Positions 24,201-38,078 of a stretch of 64,000 nucleotides of DNA are shown here, one piece after another. Position 1 is the first letter of the stretch. Each line of letters begins with the position of its first letter. Origin of the DNA: Blasia pusilla (taxonomy: Eukaryota; Marchantiophyta; Marchantiopsida; Blasiales); NCBI GenBank assembly GCA_050084515.1, contig CM114273.1, positions 37,076,001-37,140,000 of the forward strand. Reading direction: 5' to 3'. The position numbers and the translations under genes were made by a program. The notes beneath the pieces are model-generated. The model saw only the letters and a list, made by a program, of their open reading frames with translations. It did no database searches and was not told the DNA's origin.

Positions 24201-24590
24201 TTTAATATTATTTTAAACTTCCAAGTTAGATTTTGGGAAAATTTAATCCCTCTTTTGGGAAAAAAATCATCAAAATAAGAAATTTTATTTTATTTATTAA
24301 AATTGGGGATTGGAAAAGGGATAAAATATTCTTCAAAATTTATGAAGGAAAATACGTTAAAATTTATCTTGAACCAAGTTAGATGTATTCTAAGAAAATC
24401 AATCTTTTCTTAATTTTTTGTCGTTTCTAAAAATTAAACTTTATTCTTGGTCCCTTGTCTAATATCGCATTATTATCTTCCATATGTGAATTTTTTTCAA
24501 TCCCAATTATCTCACTCCTATCATCCTCCATATCCAAAATTACTAGTATATACTTATTATTAATTACTAGTATATATTAATAAAATATGA
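21210..24590. other. Long AT-rich gene-poor stretch
   Basis: No supported gene. 23500-24550 is extremely AT-rich. Short open frames (for example 22297-22503 and 23051-23278) show no family resemblance. Confidence 0.45.
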
Positions 24591-24599
24591 TGAAACACC

Positions 24600-25660
24600 A
24601 TAAAATAAAAACAAAACCTAAGAATCGAAGAAGTCCCAAGACTACACCAGACAAGAGGAGAAACTCCAATTTTCGGGACTGTAGTCGGTAGTGATGTACA
24701 TCTACTACAGTAGACGTAGACTGTAGTTAGCACGCGCATCCAGTTCGCTAGCGACACTATTATGATTGCAGGACAACAACACGACCTTCTCTCAACGTCC
24801 GTTCCGTCCCTGACTCGAGTTCTTAGGAGCGACTCGCCGCGGTAACTGTATTTACGGAGTACCGTAACACAACAAAACGTGTATACGAGAGGGAAGTAAC
24901 TCATCCTCCGTCCGTGACTCCGTCAGTGACATCTGTCGACGGCGCCCACGACCCGCCACGAGCGCACTGGGTCGGTCGGTCCGCCCGCTCTCGCTGGTCA
25001 GCTCCGGGTAGTTAGTCACCTATTTGGCCAGCTAGCCAGCTAGCCCGGGCCTAACCTAACCAGAGTTGGAGGGGCCTCAGCCATGCATGCATGCATGCAT
25101 GACATGGTGGCGGTGGTGTTGCGTGGCAAGGCATGCGGGTCCCGAGGACTACTACTACAAGAGAAGGAGTCAACTTCGCTTGGGCACTAGCGAGGTGATG
25201 AGGGAACCATGGTTAAGTTGGAAGCTGGATCCGGTTTATTATTTATCAGATTACTATTTATTATTTATTTATGACAGCGCATTTACTGCTTACTCGTCTC
25301 GGGACATCGTGGGTGCCGTAATGGCGAGGAGACTACTACTCGGGCAGTAACTAACTCTCGTCGGGTCCAGGTAACTCTCGTCGGGTTCGCGGAAGGTGAC
25401 CGCGGAGGAGGAGGTAGGTCTTATAGTAACTGCAGTAGAGTGATGGCAGGTGACATTGGGTACTACGGACGCGTGGCCTTGACCTGCTCCGACCAGTTTT
25501 CCGCACGTGACACCTACAACGACAAAAGTGATGATCATGCCCTCGAGGAATTACCCTTTCCCATCCATAAAACTCCATCCATCCATCCAAGAGTTTGGGA
25601 CTTTCCGTACATCCTTGCACTAGGGGCTCTTACGGCTCTGAGTCTATTATCTTCTTGAAC
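24600..25660. other. GC-rich island with GTCG/CCGT repeats
   Basis: Contains CCTCCGTCCGTGACTCCG (24905-24922), GGTCGGTCGGTCC (about 24971), (CATG)n at 25083-25101 and a CTCTCGTCGGGT duplication near 25352 and 25375. The open frames here do not match a known domain. Similar in texture to the islands at 15.4, 19.6, 40.8, 45.6, 49.4 and 58.2 kb. Confidence 0.45.
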
Positions 25661-27092
<1,432 letters not shown>

Positions 27093-27722
27093 AGAATTAA
27101 AATAACGCATCAAGGGCATGTTGTAAACCCCTCTCGAGTTCCCCCACAAATGAATGAATAACTTTTAGGCATGACATGAAATTTGTGGTTGATTAAGTTG
27201 GTCACACGTACTTCTCTACCACTCTTTGGTTTTCTTGCATGGCCTCTTTTCCATGTTAGGAAATGTCCCCACTAGAATGAGGTCATTTTCATTCTCTCTC
27301 TCCAAAATCTTGAAGAGATCAGCACTTTATATCAAAAGAAGTAAAAAGCTTTTCAAAGGAGAGGAAGTAATTTCCAAAAGCCATGAGTGTAAAACGAAGA
27401 AAAGCAAAAGTCAAGATCACAAGTTCTCTATGATAAGATATTTCATTTCATTCTTGGGCTTGGAAGGGGTCTTAGGCATCCTTTAGACCCGGTCCCATAA
27501 TGTGGAATAATCAAAAGCGTGCTAATTATTGGGTTGGGAGGCATATTTGTCCCAAAGTCCAAATATGCCTCCCAAAAATTCCTTGCTTATTTGTCGGTAG
27601 AGCCTTGGAAAGAATCGTGTCACCCACCCTTGAATTATTCTTTCATGTCGACCAAGAGAAGGGTAAGTGGTTTTTGACTTCATCTACACAAACCAAAAAT
27701 TAATCCAAAAGGAAGAGAAGAG

Positions 27723-27880
27723 GGCGTTTCTCCCCTTATATGGTAGTGGCCTAAAACGATGGTGATTCTTCTCCCATATATTTTAGTGGCCTAAGCAGAT
27801 GGTGATTCTCTCATTTATAAATAATTAGTGGGCTAAATGGATGGCGTTTCTCTCATGAATATGTTATTAAGTGGGCGTTT
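27723..27880. repeat. Degenerate tandem repeat, about 45-50 bp unit, three to four copies
   Basis: Units share GATGG(T/C)G(A/T)TTCT, a CTC(C/A)(T/C)A stretch and TAGTGG(C/G)CTAA. Short local tandem duplication, non-coding. Confidence 0.6.
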
Positions 27881-28417
27881 TGGCACTTAAAACTTCCACC
27901 AAAATAATGGCCGTGAGTGGACAAAGAGGGTGTTTCTTTCTTTCTCGCTCCCATAAAGAGCAACTTCTCCTCTTTCTCTTTCTTGTTTATAATTTTAAGA
28001 CTTATTGTTGTTTTTAATAAAAATGTGTAGTTGTTATATGTGGCGCGGTCGAAACCCCATAAAGACTATTTTCCCCCTTTTTACGAGAATTACTTTATTA
28101 ATAATATTTTTCAAGAGTTAAGAAAAGTAATCGTGTGTTTGTTTTGAGTGGCCCTATTTTAATTAAAAAATTCCGAAAAAGATAAATCCACTTAATTGGG
28201 GAAAATGATATTATTTTCCCTTCCATGCATAGGTGACCCTTGGAATGTGCATAAAATTTAATTATCGTGGAGGTAAATATTTTAGTGGTAGCACGCTCTT
28301 AAATCCCAAATGAACAATGATTAATTTCAATGGTTTTTTCGTCTATTTAATTACTATGTGATCTCACATGCTACTTAGACAATGGACAACTACAAATGTA
28401 CACACCGTTAATAAGCA
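27881..28417. other. AT-rich intergenic DNA
   Basis: Nothing supported. Confidence 0.4.
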
Positions 28418-28583
28418 CTAGCATTATACCCATGCATAGCACCCATTTGTTAATTTGAACTCAACGGTTGTGTTATATTAATGAAACTTTTTACACATGT
28501 CATCACGGGAGCAATCCACAATGTATATGTGTCATCACTAGAGGATGGGGTCCTCAAACCCCGTCCTCTTTTAATTATATAGA
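28418..28583 (-). mobile_element. Helitron-like short element (166 bp)
   Basis: On the minus strand it starts TCTATATAATTAAAAGAGGA and ends TAATGCTAG, between a flanking A and T. The 5' end matches the elements at 33954-34124 and 44316-44477. The expected 3' hairpin is eroded. No coding capacity, so it would be non-autonomous. Confidence 0.65.
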
Positions 28584-29597
28584 TGCTTCATATCCATATA
28601 GACTTAAAGGTGAGATTTCTCCCATCTTTTTCCACTCGAGGATGTCCATGGTAGCTACATAACTAAAGAATCGAATGTGATACCATATATCCATGAGTTA
28701 GATAGATTATGCCAAAAATCAATAGGTGGTGAACCAAGAGGGTTGTGATCGTTAGGTAGTTAGTGTAAACAAGTGTCAGTCTCCATTGTGAGGCTGAAAG
28801 GAAGGAGTTTGAGTCCCTTAATCTAGGAGATGGGAAGCACGACTCGAAATAGGGCCTCATCTTTAAGAGAAGCCATCCTCTCCAAAAAACCAACTCTTTT
28901 CTGCTCTACTTTCATCACCAAACTCACGAGACGGGGATTTGCTTCATCGTCTTCGAGGGCGAAAGAGAAGCGACTTCAGGTTGTTGCCGAATGGAAGTGA
29001 TAAATTACTGATTGTCATCGTTACACGATAGATTCCCCATAGCGCAAAAATGAGTAGTCCTAATATCCCTTGGGATCTATAGAGTTCTCAAATCGATCAT
29101 GTTGGATCTCAAGTCAGATGTTCATACACTCACTCTTTTTGCATATTGAAAATCAAGATGATATCTTTATAACAACTGGCGAGGTACTTTTGCAATGCAT
29201 GGTATACCTTATGGAATAAAAAGAGAAAAAAACTGATCACCAAGGGATGAGAGAATTGTTTTCACTAAGCGTCATGTGGAGGGGTTTCACCAATTACAAG
29301 GCATTCCTCTAATAATACTATAGGAGCGAGAATAAATGATATGAAATACCTCTTTCATCATTTAAAGCCACAAAATCTTGTAAATCTTAACACTATCTAC
29401 AATATTACAGAAGAGTGTCTTCTTGAACATCAATTTCTTCTCCTTTCCACACCTTACGATTTCAACTCACATTCTTTAGGATCATTCCAACTATCAGATC
29501 ACCCATTTTACGATAATTTAAATTTCCCATCACTTCTAACCTTAATATGTAACAAAGTCAAAACATGGATACCAAATATATTTTACTATCTAACATT
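28584..29597. other. AT-rich intergenic DNA
   Basis: No supported gene. Confidence 0.4.
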
Positions 29598-30746
29598 TTA
29601 ACCAGAGTTACTATGCAGGCGTTTGGGGATCTTCTAGGATCCGACTCATTAGAGTGCCCCGCGGGGGAGTTAGCTCGTAGACAAGCTTCTTGGCTGATTG
29701 CCTTTGGTGGAGTAGGTCTCATAGCGACTGAGTTAGTGGCGTCTTCAGCGTTTTTAGGGAGTTGGGCCACTGTAGCACCCCTCCTTTGCTCTTGATTTTT
29801 GGTTAGGGATAGACTGCTACTTTTACAGTACGTTTTCCAGGTTGAGGATGGTCTTTTCCCACTCTAGTCTTCACTCACAGCTTGTAGAGACTCCCTTCTT
29901 GTTGAGACTAGAGCAGTTCTTCCAGCTTTCTCTTCCCTAGTTACCTCCGGGCAGTCTGGGCTCCAATCTTCTTTGATGGAAGCCCACTTTGATGCAGTTT
30001 TTAGAGCTACTATGTCGTACGGGAATATCCCCATGGAGGTTCGGGCTCGTATTGGCTCTTGCTCCAGAAAGGGGGCAGGCTCATGGGTGGGGGCTCGTCC
30101 CCTCATCCCGGCTTTCCGCATCGCACCACTTACCTACACTACACTGATGCGGTTCCGACTAGGCCTGCCCCAACCAACGGTGGTTGGTTCGACACATTGC
30201 GAGTGTCTCTGGAGTTTGGATCCATTTGGTGTGCATTTGGCACAATGTCCAGTTGGGGGTGAGAGGATAGCCACTCACGATGCAATGCGGGATATTATGT
30301 TCTCTATTGCTCGAGAGAGTGGATTCCATGTACAAAGAGAGAGACACTACTCCATGCGGGATTCCCTTATCCGTGCTGATCTCTACATGACGAGGGAGTC
30401 TGAGGTGGTGGTAGCGGATGTTGTAGTGACAGATCCTACACGGGAGGCCGTGCGAGCCCAAGTGGTGGCACAAGGGAGATTGCTACAAGGAGCGGCGGCG
30501 GCGGCGGCGGCAGTCAAGAAGACCCACATTTATAGTCGACATCATGACGGACATCGATTTATCCCCCTAGCCATTGAGATGTACGGGGCTATGGGGGAGA
30601 GGTTTGACTCGTTCCTTACGGATTGCGCCTATCATCTCCAGTCAAGAAATGGGTTGTCCTTAGGCACTGCGATACTTTATTGTAGGCAGCGGGTCTCCAT
30701 AGCTTTGCAGCGTGCTCAAGAAAATGGGCTTTTGCGGCGGGCTTAG
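29598..30746 (+). pseudogene. C-terminal part of a retroelement polyprotein (RT end, C-C-H-C cluster, restriction-like endonuclease-type region)
   Basis: One frame runs the full length with two stops (about 29793 and 29860). The first part (WLIAFGGVGL, then SSAFLGSW) resembles the end of non-LTR reverse transcriptases, where a GGLGL motif is common. Then comes CEC...DPFGVHLAQC, a C-x-C...H...C cluster, immediately followed by GGERIATHDAMRD. A short distance on are SLIRADLYM and VVVADVVVTDP. R2-type elements show the same order: cysteine/histidine cluster, GGRxxRHN-like motif, then acidic residues of a PD-(D/E)XK-type nuclease. The assignment is by motif order and is inference. The last 160 codons are intact. 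Confidence 0.65.
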
Positions 30747-30985
30747 GCGGTTGGAGACACCAATGCTAGAGGCCCACTTAGTAGTAGTCATAGTTCTCTA
30801 GGTGTTGCTGATATTATCTCTACTGTTGATGATTTTAGTCGTTAGGGGGGAAGGTCCCTTTCTTTCTCCTTGGGATCGATTTTGGACCACCACTTTTTTT
30901 TTGCTCTCTATGCCCGCTCATTTGTATCGTGATGGGTTTCCCATCCTATTTTCTATCTATTATTACATTTCTTCTAGAGACACAA
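29598..30985 (+). mobile_element. Longest copy of the endonuclease-type non-LTR retroelement (3' part and tail)
   Basis: 5'-truncated insertion holding the C-terminal part of the element's protein and its 3' tail. The tail (about 30840-30985) has CTCTCTATGCCC, TGATGGGTTTCCCATCC and TTCTATCTATTATTAC, matching 60335-60420 and, inverted, 50215-50345. This tail differs from that of the copies at 17.4, 43.2 and 46.4 kb, so two tail types exist. Confidence 0.75.
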
Positions 30986-32275
30986 CTAATCCAGGTCAAC
31001 GGGAAACTATAGAAGAACCCACCACTTTTTTTTGTAAGCCCTATTGGAAAGGAAAATAATAATCCAAAGTAACTTGAGTTACTTCCGTAGGAACTCACCT
31101 ACCTCAGGTAAAGAGAGGCAACTTGATTACCTCCAAAATTCATGTGGGAACAAAAGCTTTTAGGGTTTTTACCAACACCTTATTAACTAATACTAAATAA
31201 ATAACTATCAATAATAAACTAGTAGATAAATCTCGGAAATGCCAGCGGTTTTGACTTTTGCTCAGAGCCCACACGTGTAGTGGAGGGGAGTATCCAGCAC
31301 CGTAACTATTGTTATTTATTTACTTGCGCGTCTGGGTTAGTGGGAACCAAAGGGAGAATCAATTAGTCCAGATAAGTATGATTAGTGAACGGTTAACTGG
31401 CGCTTAGACCTCCGCTAAGCACGAGACTAGATCCAGAGGCTACGCGATGCTGATTACCAGCCCGATCTCCAGAGGAACCGCTAATTTCGAGGCGCGAGGG
31501 ATCCTATTTTCTCTAACGATAACACTAATGGGCGCATTAAGTAGTGCCTTCATAAGCATTTGGGGTAGTTAGAGATGAGAGAGGACTGCGTTAATTTGTG
31601 TATGTACCCCAACATTCTCTCCTTATTAGTTAGGGATCGTGACGGAAAGTTCGACGAACTAACTCCACCCCAAAGTGCACCCCTAATTCCTCGATTAAGG
31701 CCCGATTAGGAGATGCTTACCCGTTCATCTTAACTTGGACGGACAAACTCGTACTTCGTAATTAAGGTGGAACACTTTGGGGCCTTATTTTATTCATTTT
31801 CTGTTACAGTAATCCATCCATTCCATCTGAGCGCATAAATGGAAAATAATAATAGGAGTTATGGGCATTTTCCCCATTTAATTTAACCCGTGGAAAATGC
31901 CGTGGCTCTTAATTGAGTCCACCGACAACCGGGGGGGGGGGATGGGGGAGCGACCTACCACGTAGCTTCGTGGCGACCACATAACGCGTCGGACTGTGGT
32001 AGGATCGGCAATTATGAATGTAGACGTGAGACAGAGTATCCGTCCGTCCGTCCGTCAGTCTGTCAGTCAGTCAACATTCCTCTCCAGTTGTGTGGGGGAA
32101 AGGGACGTGAACCTGTCTAACATATAACAGCAGAGTCGTGCGATGAAAGCGACGTGAACCTGGCTAACATATAACATGAGCCTAGGGTTGGGAACGTAGG
32201 GACTCGGGAGGAATGCCGCCAGAGGGGCACGAGTGGCAAATACTCTACGAGCTATTTCAGGAATTAATTAAATGT
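30986..32275. other. Mixed DNA with a moderately GC-rich section (about 31230-32260)
   Basis: No supported coding region. Contains a CCGT run at 32039-32056 and a 47 bp direct duplication with GACGTGAACCTG at 32104 and 32151, each followed by CTAACATATAACA. Confidence 0.45.
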
Positions 32276-33291
32276 GAGAAATAATGAATATATTGCTTTA
32301 TTATTATTTTATTATTTCAGGACTGGGCGTAGATTGTCGTTTTGCTCAATCACTCGTTCGGGATTATTTCCTAGTGATTCCGTTATTCATTTATTTTTTT
32401 TCCTCTTATTTTTTCTCTGTATTTAATTGCTCTAAGCACATGTGTAAAGGCTTTCGGTCAGACCGGAAATAAAATCTCGAAGGTAAAATTTGGGTTAGAT
32501 TCTCCTTCTCTTACGATGGAAGGAGCTTTCTTCTCCTCATTTTGGTGAATATTATTATTGACTATTATTATTATTCTTATTATTAAGAAATGCGATTACA
32601 GGAGTTACGCAGCACGCGCTTGCAGCGACGAGAAGCGCACATGCGAGGCGCACGTGGCAGCACGTCATGAGGAGGGCGACAGGTGCCTGCCTCCCACCCA
32701 CGTGACCTCTCCTTTTCTACTTTTCCCAATATTATAACAATTCGGAGCGATGATATAAGAACAAAAGATATTCTCATTTCTCGCTTTTTTCTTTGCATTA
32801 ATTTGGGCCCTCTTCTCTCCGTTTCATGCAAAAGGGAGACCATTTCCCCTCTTTTTCCTCCTTTTCATTGCCCTATTTCCCCCCCTCATATGGCTTCCCT
32901 TTTCCCACACACCTAAAAAATTGTCCACCTCTGGTTAAGTTAGGTTTGGTTAGGTTGGGACATGTCTCCTGGTGCAATCATTGTTGTAGTATCTGGAAGT
33001 TATGGGAGGTGGAGAGAAGCCTCTACCAACAAGCCCAATTTGGGACCTAATATGCAGACCCCTTGCAAAAGGCGCAATATAATGGTTTTCCTAAAGTTGT
33101 AAGAAAATATTTTCCCCTCCACAATCATGTCCCTCTAGTTGAAAATTATTGAGGGGCTCTCTCAAATTTTTGCAATGTAGTTAGTCGCCCCCTTATAGTT
33201 GGTGTTGTTGTATCGTAATATGAGAATTTGTGGAAGTTATGATATATGGAACTCTACCCTCAATGGTTTACGTTATGGTTATACATACTAA
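32276..33291. other. Intergenic DNA
   Basis: No supported gene. Pyrimidine-rich around 32700-32920. Confidence 0.35.
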
Positions 33292-33481
33292 TCTATATTA
33301 TTATTGGAGAGTGCCTATTCATTTGGCAAACATCTCTTCTCTTGACATATGTCCTTTTCAGCCAATAAGATCACTTGCTGTTTAAGCCAATAGGATCGCT
33401 CAAATTTAATTATACGCCTTGGATGGATACTTCAAAATTATACATTATTTTTATTTCGCGTATCGCACGAGCAACGGCTAG
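33292..33481 (+). mobile_element. Helitron-like short element (190 bp)
   Basis: Starts TCTATATTATTATTGG after A, ends AGCAACGGCTAG before T. It has a decayed CGCGTATCGCACG pairing region just before the end. A diverged relative lies at about 45050-45215. Non-coding. Confidence 0.6.
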
Positions 33482-33953
33482 TTATGGTAGTCACAAAAGC
33501 ACTTGACGTGAATGGTGATGGGAAATAGAAGGCAAACATTCTACGAATTTGCATTTCTTGCATTGATTTGGAGCCCCCACTTCACCGCACTCATGCAGCA
33601 AGTATGTGGCCCGTGTTTTTTTTCTAAAAATTTATTTTTAAAAATGTTAAGTTGTAATTTTTTAAATGTTATAATTTATGCACATGATGATTAAATAAAG
33701 GAAGGAGTGGATGGGAAAAAGAAACTATGAAATCCATCCCTAGTGGAAGGAGGGGAAAAAAGAGAAAGACACATAAGAATCTAAAAAGAAAACCCCAAGG
33801 AGGAGGAAAGATAGAAGAAAAACGTTCCAATGCCATAAGGGAAGGAATAAGAATATTAAATGGAATGGAAAGAAGGAGCATTAAATACACACGAGGTACA
33901 CATCCCAATTTCAATCTATACAATCCGAAGTTAATGCATCTCTTTGTTTATAA

Positions 33954-34124
33954 TCTATATAATTAAAAGAGGACAGAGTTAGAGCAAACACTCTTCAAGT
34001 GTTGACACTTGTCCTTTTAAGGCTCCTCTTTTGTTGATACTTGTCCACTTAAGAGCTCTTGTTGTGAAGGGGATGTTATTTAAAGAGAAACGGCCACCTG
34101 TGCATCGCACACGCAACATACTAA
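33954..34124 (+). mobile_element. Helitron-like short element (171 bp)
   Basis: Starts TCTATATAATTAAAAGAGGA after A, ends CGCAACATACTAA before T. A TGTGC-ATC-GCACA hairpin lies about a dozen bases from the 3' end. All four Helitron hallmarks (TC start, CTRR end, 3' hairpin, A/T target) are present. No open frame of use, so it must be non-autonomous. Confidence 0.75.
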
Positions 34125-35671
34125 TAAGCATTATGCGAGCTTAGCACACACGGAATCAAAGCTATGTTTCACCTTGAAAGGTAAAAGCAAAATTTGTGTT
34201 ATACATAGTGTTGAATCCAAAATCATCCTTTTCTTTTACCACTAGCCTAACCATTCTTACAATACTAAGGGGAAGATTGTGTCTACATTTAATCTTTCGA
34301 TTAAGATTTTATCTAGATCCAAGGGGAAATTTAATATCCAACCAAGCTCATTGAAATAGAGTTGTTTAATAAGGCCCCTAATCAACACTCCATTAAAAGC
34401 TTTCAAAGTAGTTTTCCCTACCATTCTCATCCTTAGATAGGATTTTATGTTTTGAGAACTTAATTTCTTTTAGCATAGTAGAAATATGAACTTTTAAAAG
34501 TGAATGCGTTCCTTCCATGGATCATCTAAACCCATTTTGTAAACTTTACCTTTTGTGATTTCATCATGTTGTGAAGAATATGCCCTTTTCCATAAATAAA
34601 TTTTAACATAATGCCCAAACCACAAAAATAGGGCCATAGATTTTCCAAAAATTAAGACTAAAATTTCCCAATGGCCCAATCTGGCAACATTGTTTCCTTT
34701 GGGGATTGATGAAGAAAAAGGCACGTCATAACATTCTGATATAATAACCTATGGAGAAATATTATCTAGAGAAGTAGGTACATTATGAGGCATCCCATTG
34801 AGTTCCATATGAGTAAATGATCCCCTTTATCGACTCTCTCTCCACTATTCCCATCTACATCATTCAAAAATTTGTAGATATTGAACAACACACCCCTCCC
34901 CCATTTCTCTACATTTTTCCAATTCATAGGATTCTGCATCGGCTCCATGGTTTGAAAACCACTATTCCATGTTTAGAAGTGTGCCGTACGGTATGGAAAG
35001 AGTTCCCAATCAATGGATATTTTGTGTGGAATGGAGAAAAGGGACCAAAATTTTCCAAAGAAGAGGAGGAATGGGTCATTTCCTTCTTGAAAAGGGAAGG
35101 GATCTTCGATTCTAGGGGAATGAGAATCTTGCAAAGAGAGATAGGAGAGGGCGTATGATTGTAATTGGAATGAGGTTCTTGGAAGATTTTGCATCTAGGA
35201 AAAAGTGAAGTCTTGGATACTTATCTAGTGGTGTGACAGTGTGACATAGGCTCATAACATGACATGATGTGGAATTTTTAAAATGTTTCATTATTTTTAA
35301 TGTTCTGAGTTATTTATGAGGGAAAATCAACAAGGGCCATTCATCACGAGGAGGAGGGCTATGCTCAAGAAGTGCATGAGATGTAATCTTCATATTTTAA
35401 ATCATTTTGATGAATACGTAAATTATTAGGAAAATTTTATTTTATCATTTGATACTACAATTTCTATTTGATTTTCATTTCTTTATTTGTTTTTTAGAAT
35501 TATTCATATTAAAAAACTGGTTTGCAAGAATCATTTGAGGAGATTTTAGTGAGGAAATACATAAAAATTGATATTTTGATTTAAAAAAACATAAAATTTT
35601 TATTTCTATGGGCACTAGCTTATTTACTCAGACCACCTCCATCTCACTACGTATTAAATGGGAAGACCTGA
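34125..35671. other. AT-rich intergenic DNA with an unassigned 113-codon frame
   Basis: The frame 34817-35158 (+) has a charged C-terminal half (contains KFSKEEEEWVISFLKREG) but no domain I recognise and no supporting splice context. It may be a decayed gene fragment or chance. Nothing else supported. Confidence 0.3.
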
Positions 35672-35800
35672 TCTATATTATAATTTACGTATAATTTGCG
35701 GAGTGGTTTTGACACGACTACACCCGCATAACACGACACGTGTCATAAACCCTATGCATACTTCAAGAGGGGGCGCATCCGTCATGGGCACTATCTTATT
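35672..35800 (+). mobile_element. Helitron-like fragment, second family
   Basis: Starts TCTATATTATAATTTACG after A, like 18840. GGGCACTA near 35788 matches the 3' end motif of that family, but a proper CTRR end is missing. A further ATGGGCACTAG occurs at about 35609-35618, suggesting nested or adjacent copies. Confidence 0.45.
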
Positions 35801-38044
35801 CTTTTGCATATCACTCCCATCCCACTGTGCACATGAAAACTCCTTAGACCAAAAAATTTCCTTCTCTATAACTTTAGGAAACTATAGGGAAATATCTCAC
35901 TCTAAGAACCCAATATATTTGATTTTTTATAGCACCAATAAATATATTGGTGTTTAAAAAAATTCTTAATTTTTTTTTTGATGAATTTTTTTTTAGAAGC
36001 TTGAGTTAACTTGTGCGTGGGATTAGTGATTGATTGAGAGGAGCAAAAGTTGGGATGCATTTCTTGGGGTGACAAGCTGGAAATTATTGCAGTGTGTGTG
36101 GTGTGATTGCTCAATCACTCCCTCACTCACTTGATCAATGATTACCTCGAGTGTGATCGAGAGTCATAAATGAGAGGATGAGGATTTGCACATGTCCAAA
36201 AACGACCCCTCTAAACATCTCACTCGTCTCCATTTATTCATTCGTCGCAATTGTGGGATGGACCCCATGAAGTTGAGATCCAACTTTGTATTATTTTAAT
36301 TTGAAGGTCCATTTCTTCCATCTATACTAGTGTGTATAAGTGGGCAGCTGTTGGTTGGTATGCCTTGAGGGAATTCACATAGATGGATCTCGACGTCTAA
36401 ATACGTGTTAAAAATGAAAAAGTCGTTTTTTTTTTCGGTGTGGGAGAGGAGGCCGTAATATAGTATAAAACGGTCCTCTTGAAAAATTGTGAATGAAAAC
36501 CCAAATTGGAAATAAATAAATGAAGAAATAAAAAAGGAGTTTGGAAAGTAATATACTAGGCAGAAGAAGAGATGAGGATCTTACGTGTATGTGTTTTATA
36601 AATTGGAAGGATGTTCGAAAATATTTACCACAAACTTTTTCCATCAAGAAAGTTTACTTTTGGATGAAAAAGGCATTAGGAGTGACGAGGATAATTTTCA
36701 AGGCTGAAGATTAGGGTAGAATATTTAGAAATTAAACCATGTAACTTTTCATTTAAAAAAAACCCCATTTGCATGAAACGCTTTGCTGCCCCTTACTCCA
36801 ATATGCACAAAGAGAAAATAAGGTCTTTGTTAGAATCACGTTCCCAAGAGCTTAAAAAAATCTCTCAAAAAATTTATCTAGTATCATTCACATAATTTTT
36901 TATTTATTTTGTTAACTTGCCCCTCCCCTCCAATAGTTGAGACAAGACAAGTCGATACGAGACATGCATCCCTAAAAAGCAAAGGAGGTGTTGTTAGGTA
37001 ATGCACACACACACACACACATACTATGTGCTACAATTAGAAAGTTGTTGTCACACCACCAAATCATACGTTTTCCAAGGCTCCAAGATCTTGCTTGCTT
37101 GAATGATTGAAATAAAGGAAGGAAGAAAATGAAAATGGGAGGAAGTGAAGGCTATGTCCATTCCATTCTATCCAAGGGTACCCCACACAAATTTTTCATT
37201 TGCATGCACGTGCTTTACCCACACCAAAATATGGGAGCTCTTTTCATAAAGGACAAACAAAAAAGAGGGAGAATATATTGACCCCTATATATATCAACGT
37301 GGAGGGATCCATGCTTGTCCCCCTAGTATCCCCCCCCCAATATGCATAAGGGCATCTCCACTCCACTCCATGAGATATATATACATTAAAAAGGGGGTTT
37401 TCATTGAGATGGCCTTTCTCATTGGTAATAATTCTGGATCTTAGAGGAGTGTGTTCTTCTCATCATTTCTTGGCTGGTTGTGATTATTGGCCGTGTTGGT
37501 GGTCTTCTCTTTTTGCTTTATTGGTGGGGTTTTTCAGTCCCCTTTATAATCGTGGTGCTAATAAGAAGTAGATAGAGGGGATGGTGTGGTGGAAGTAGGT
37601 TGCCATTTGTATTTGAGCCATGAGAAAGCGTAAAAATACTTTCTTAAACGTAGGATTTCCATGAGTTTCTACATTATGGACAAAAAACCAATGATTCTCC
37701 ATAGTAAGTAAGAAAATGGTTGTGCTATCTCCCACACAAGCCATATTTACACCAATGCAGCTATATGGGGGCGAAAAAAAAATGGGGCCCCCATTGGTGC
37801 CATGACAAAAGTAAAGAATTCTCATCCCCTCACTAAACCTACTAACCTCACAAGAGGACAAAAGCCATCAATTATTCACGAGAAAAACACCAACCCCATG
37901 GATTAAGCGCACCCAAAAAAGGAAAAAACCAAAAGGGATGACACCCACGAAATTGATTGTGCTTCCCATTTGGGCCATGAGCATGAGAAAGTGCAAAGAG
38001 GTGGAATAGACCTTCTTTTCATTTCATCCCCAAATGCCTATGAA

Positions 38045-38047
<3 letters not shown>

Positions 38048-38075
<28 letters not shown>

Positions 38076-38078
38076 GGT
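38048..38078. repeat. (GA)n microsatellite
   Basis: Pure GA dinucleotide run of about 30 bp. Confidence 0.9.

Noticed and set aside
34817-35158. 113-codon charged frame as a gene
   Set aside because: No family match by eye and no neighbouring exons; left as unassigned.
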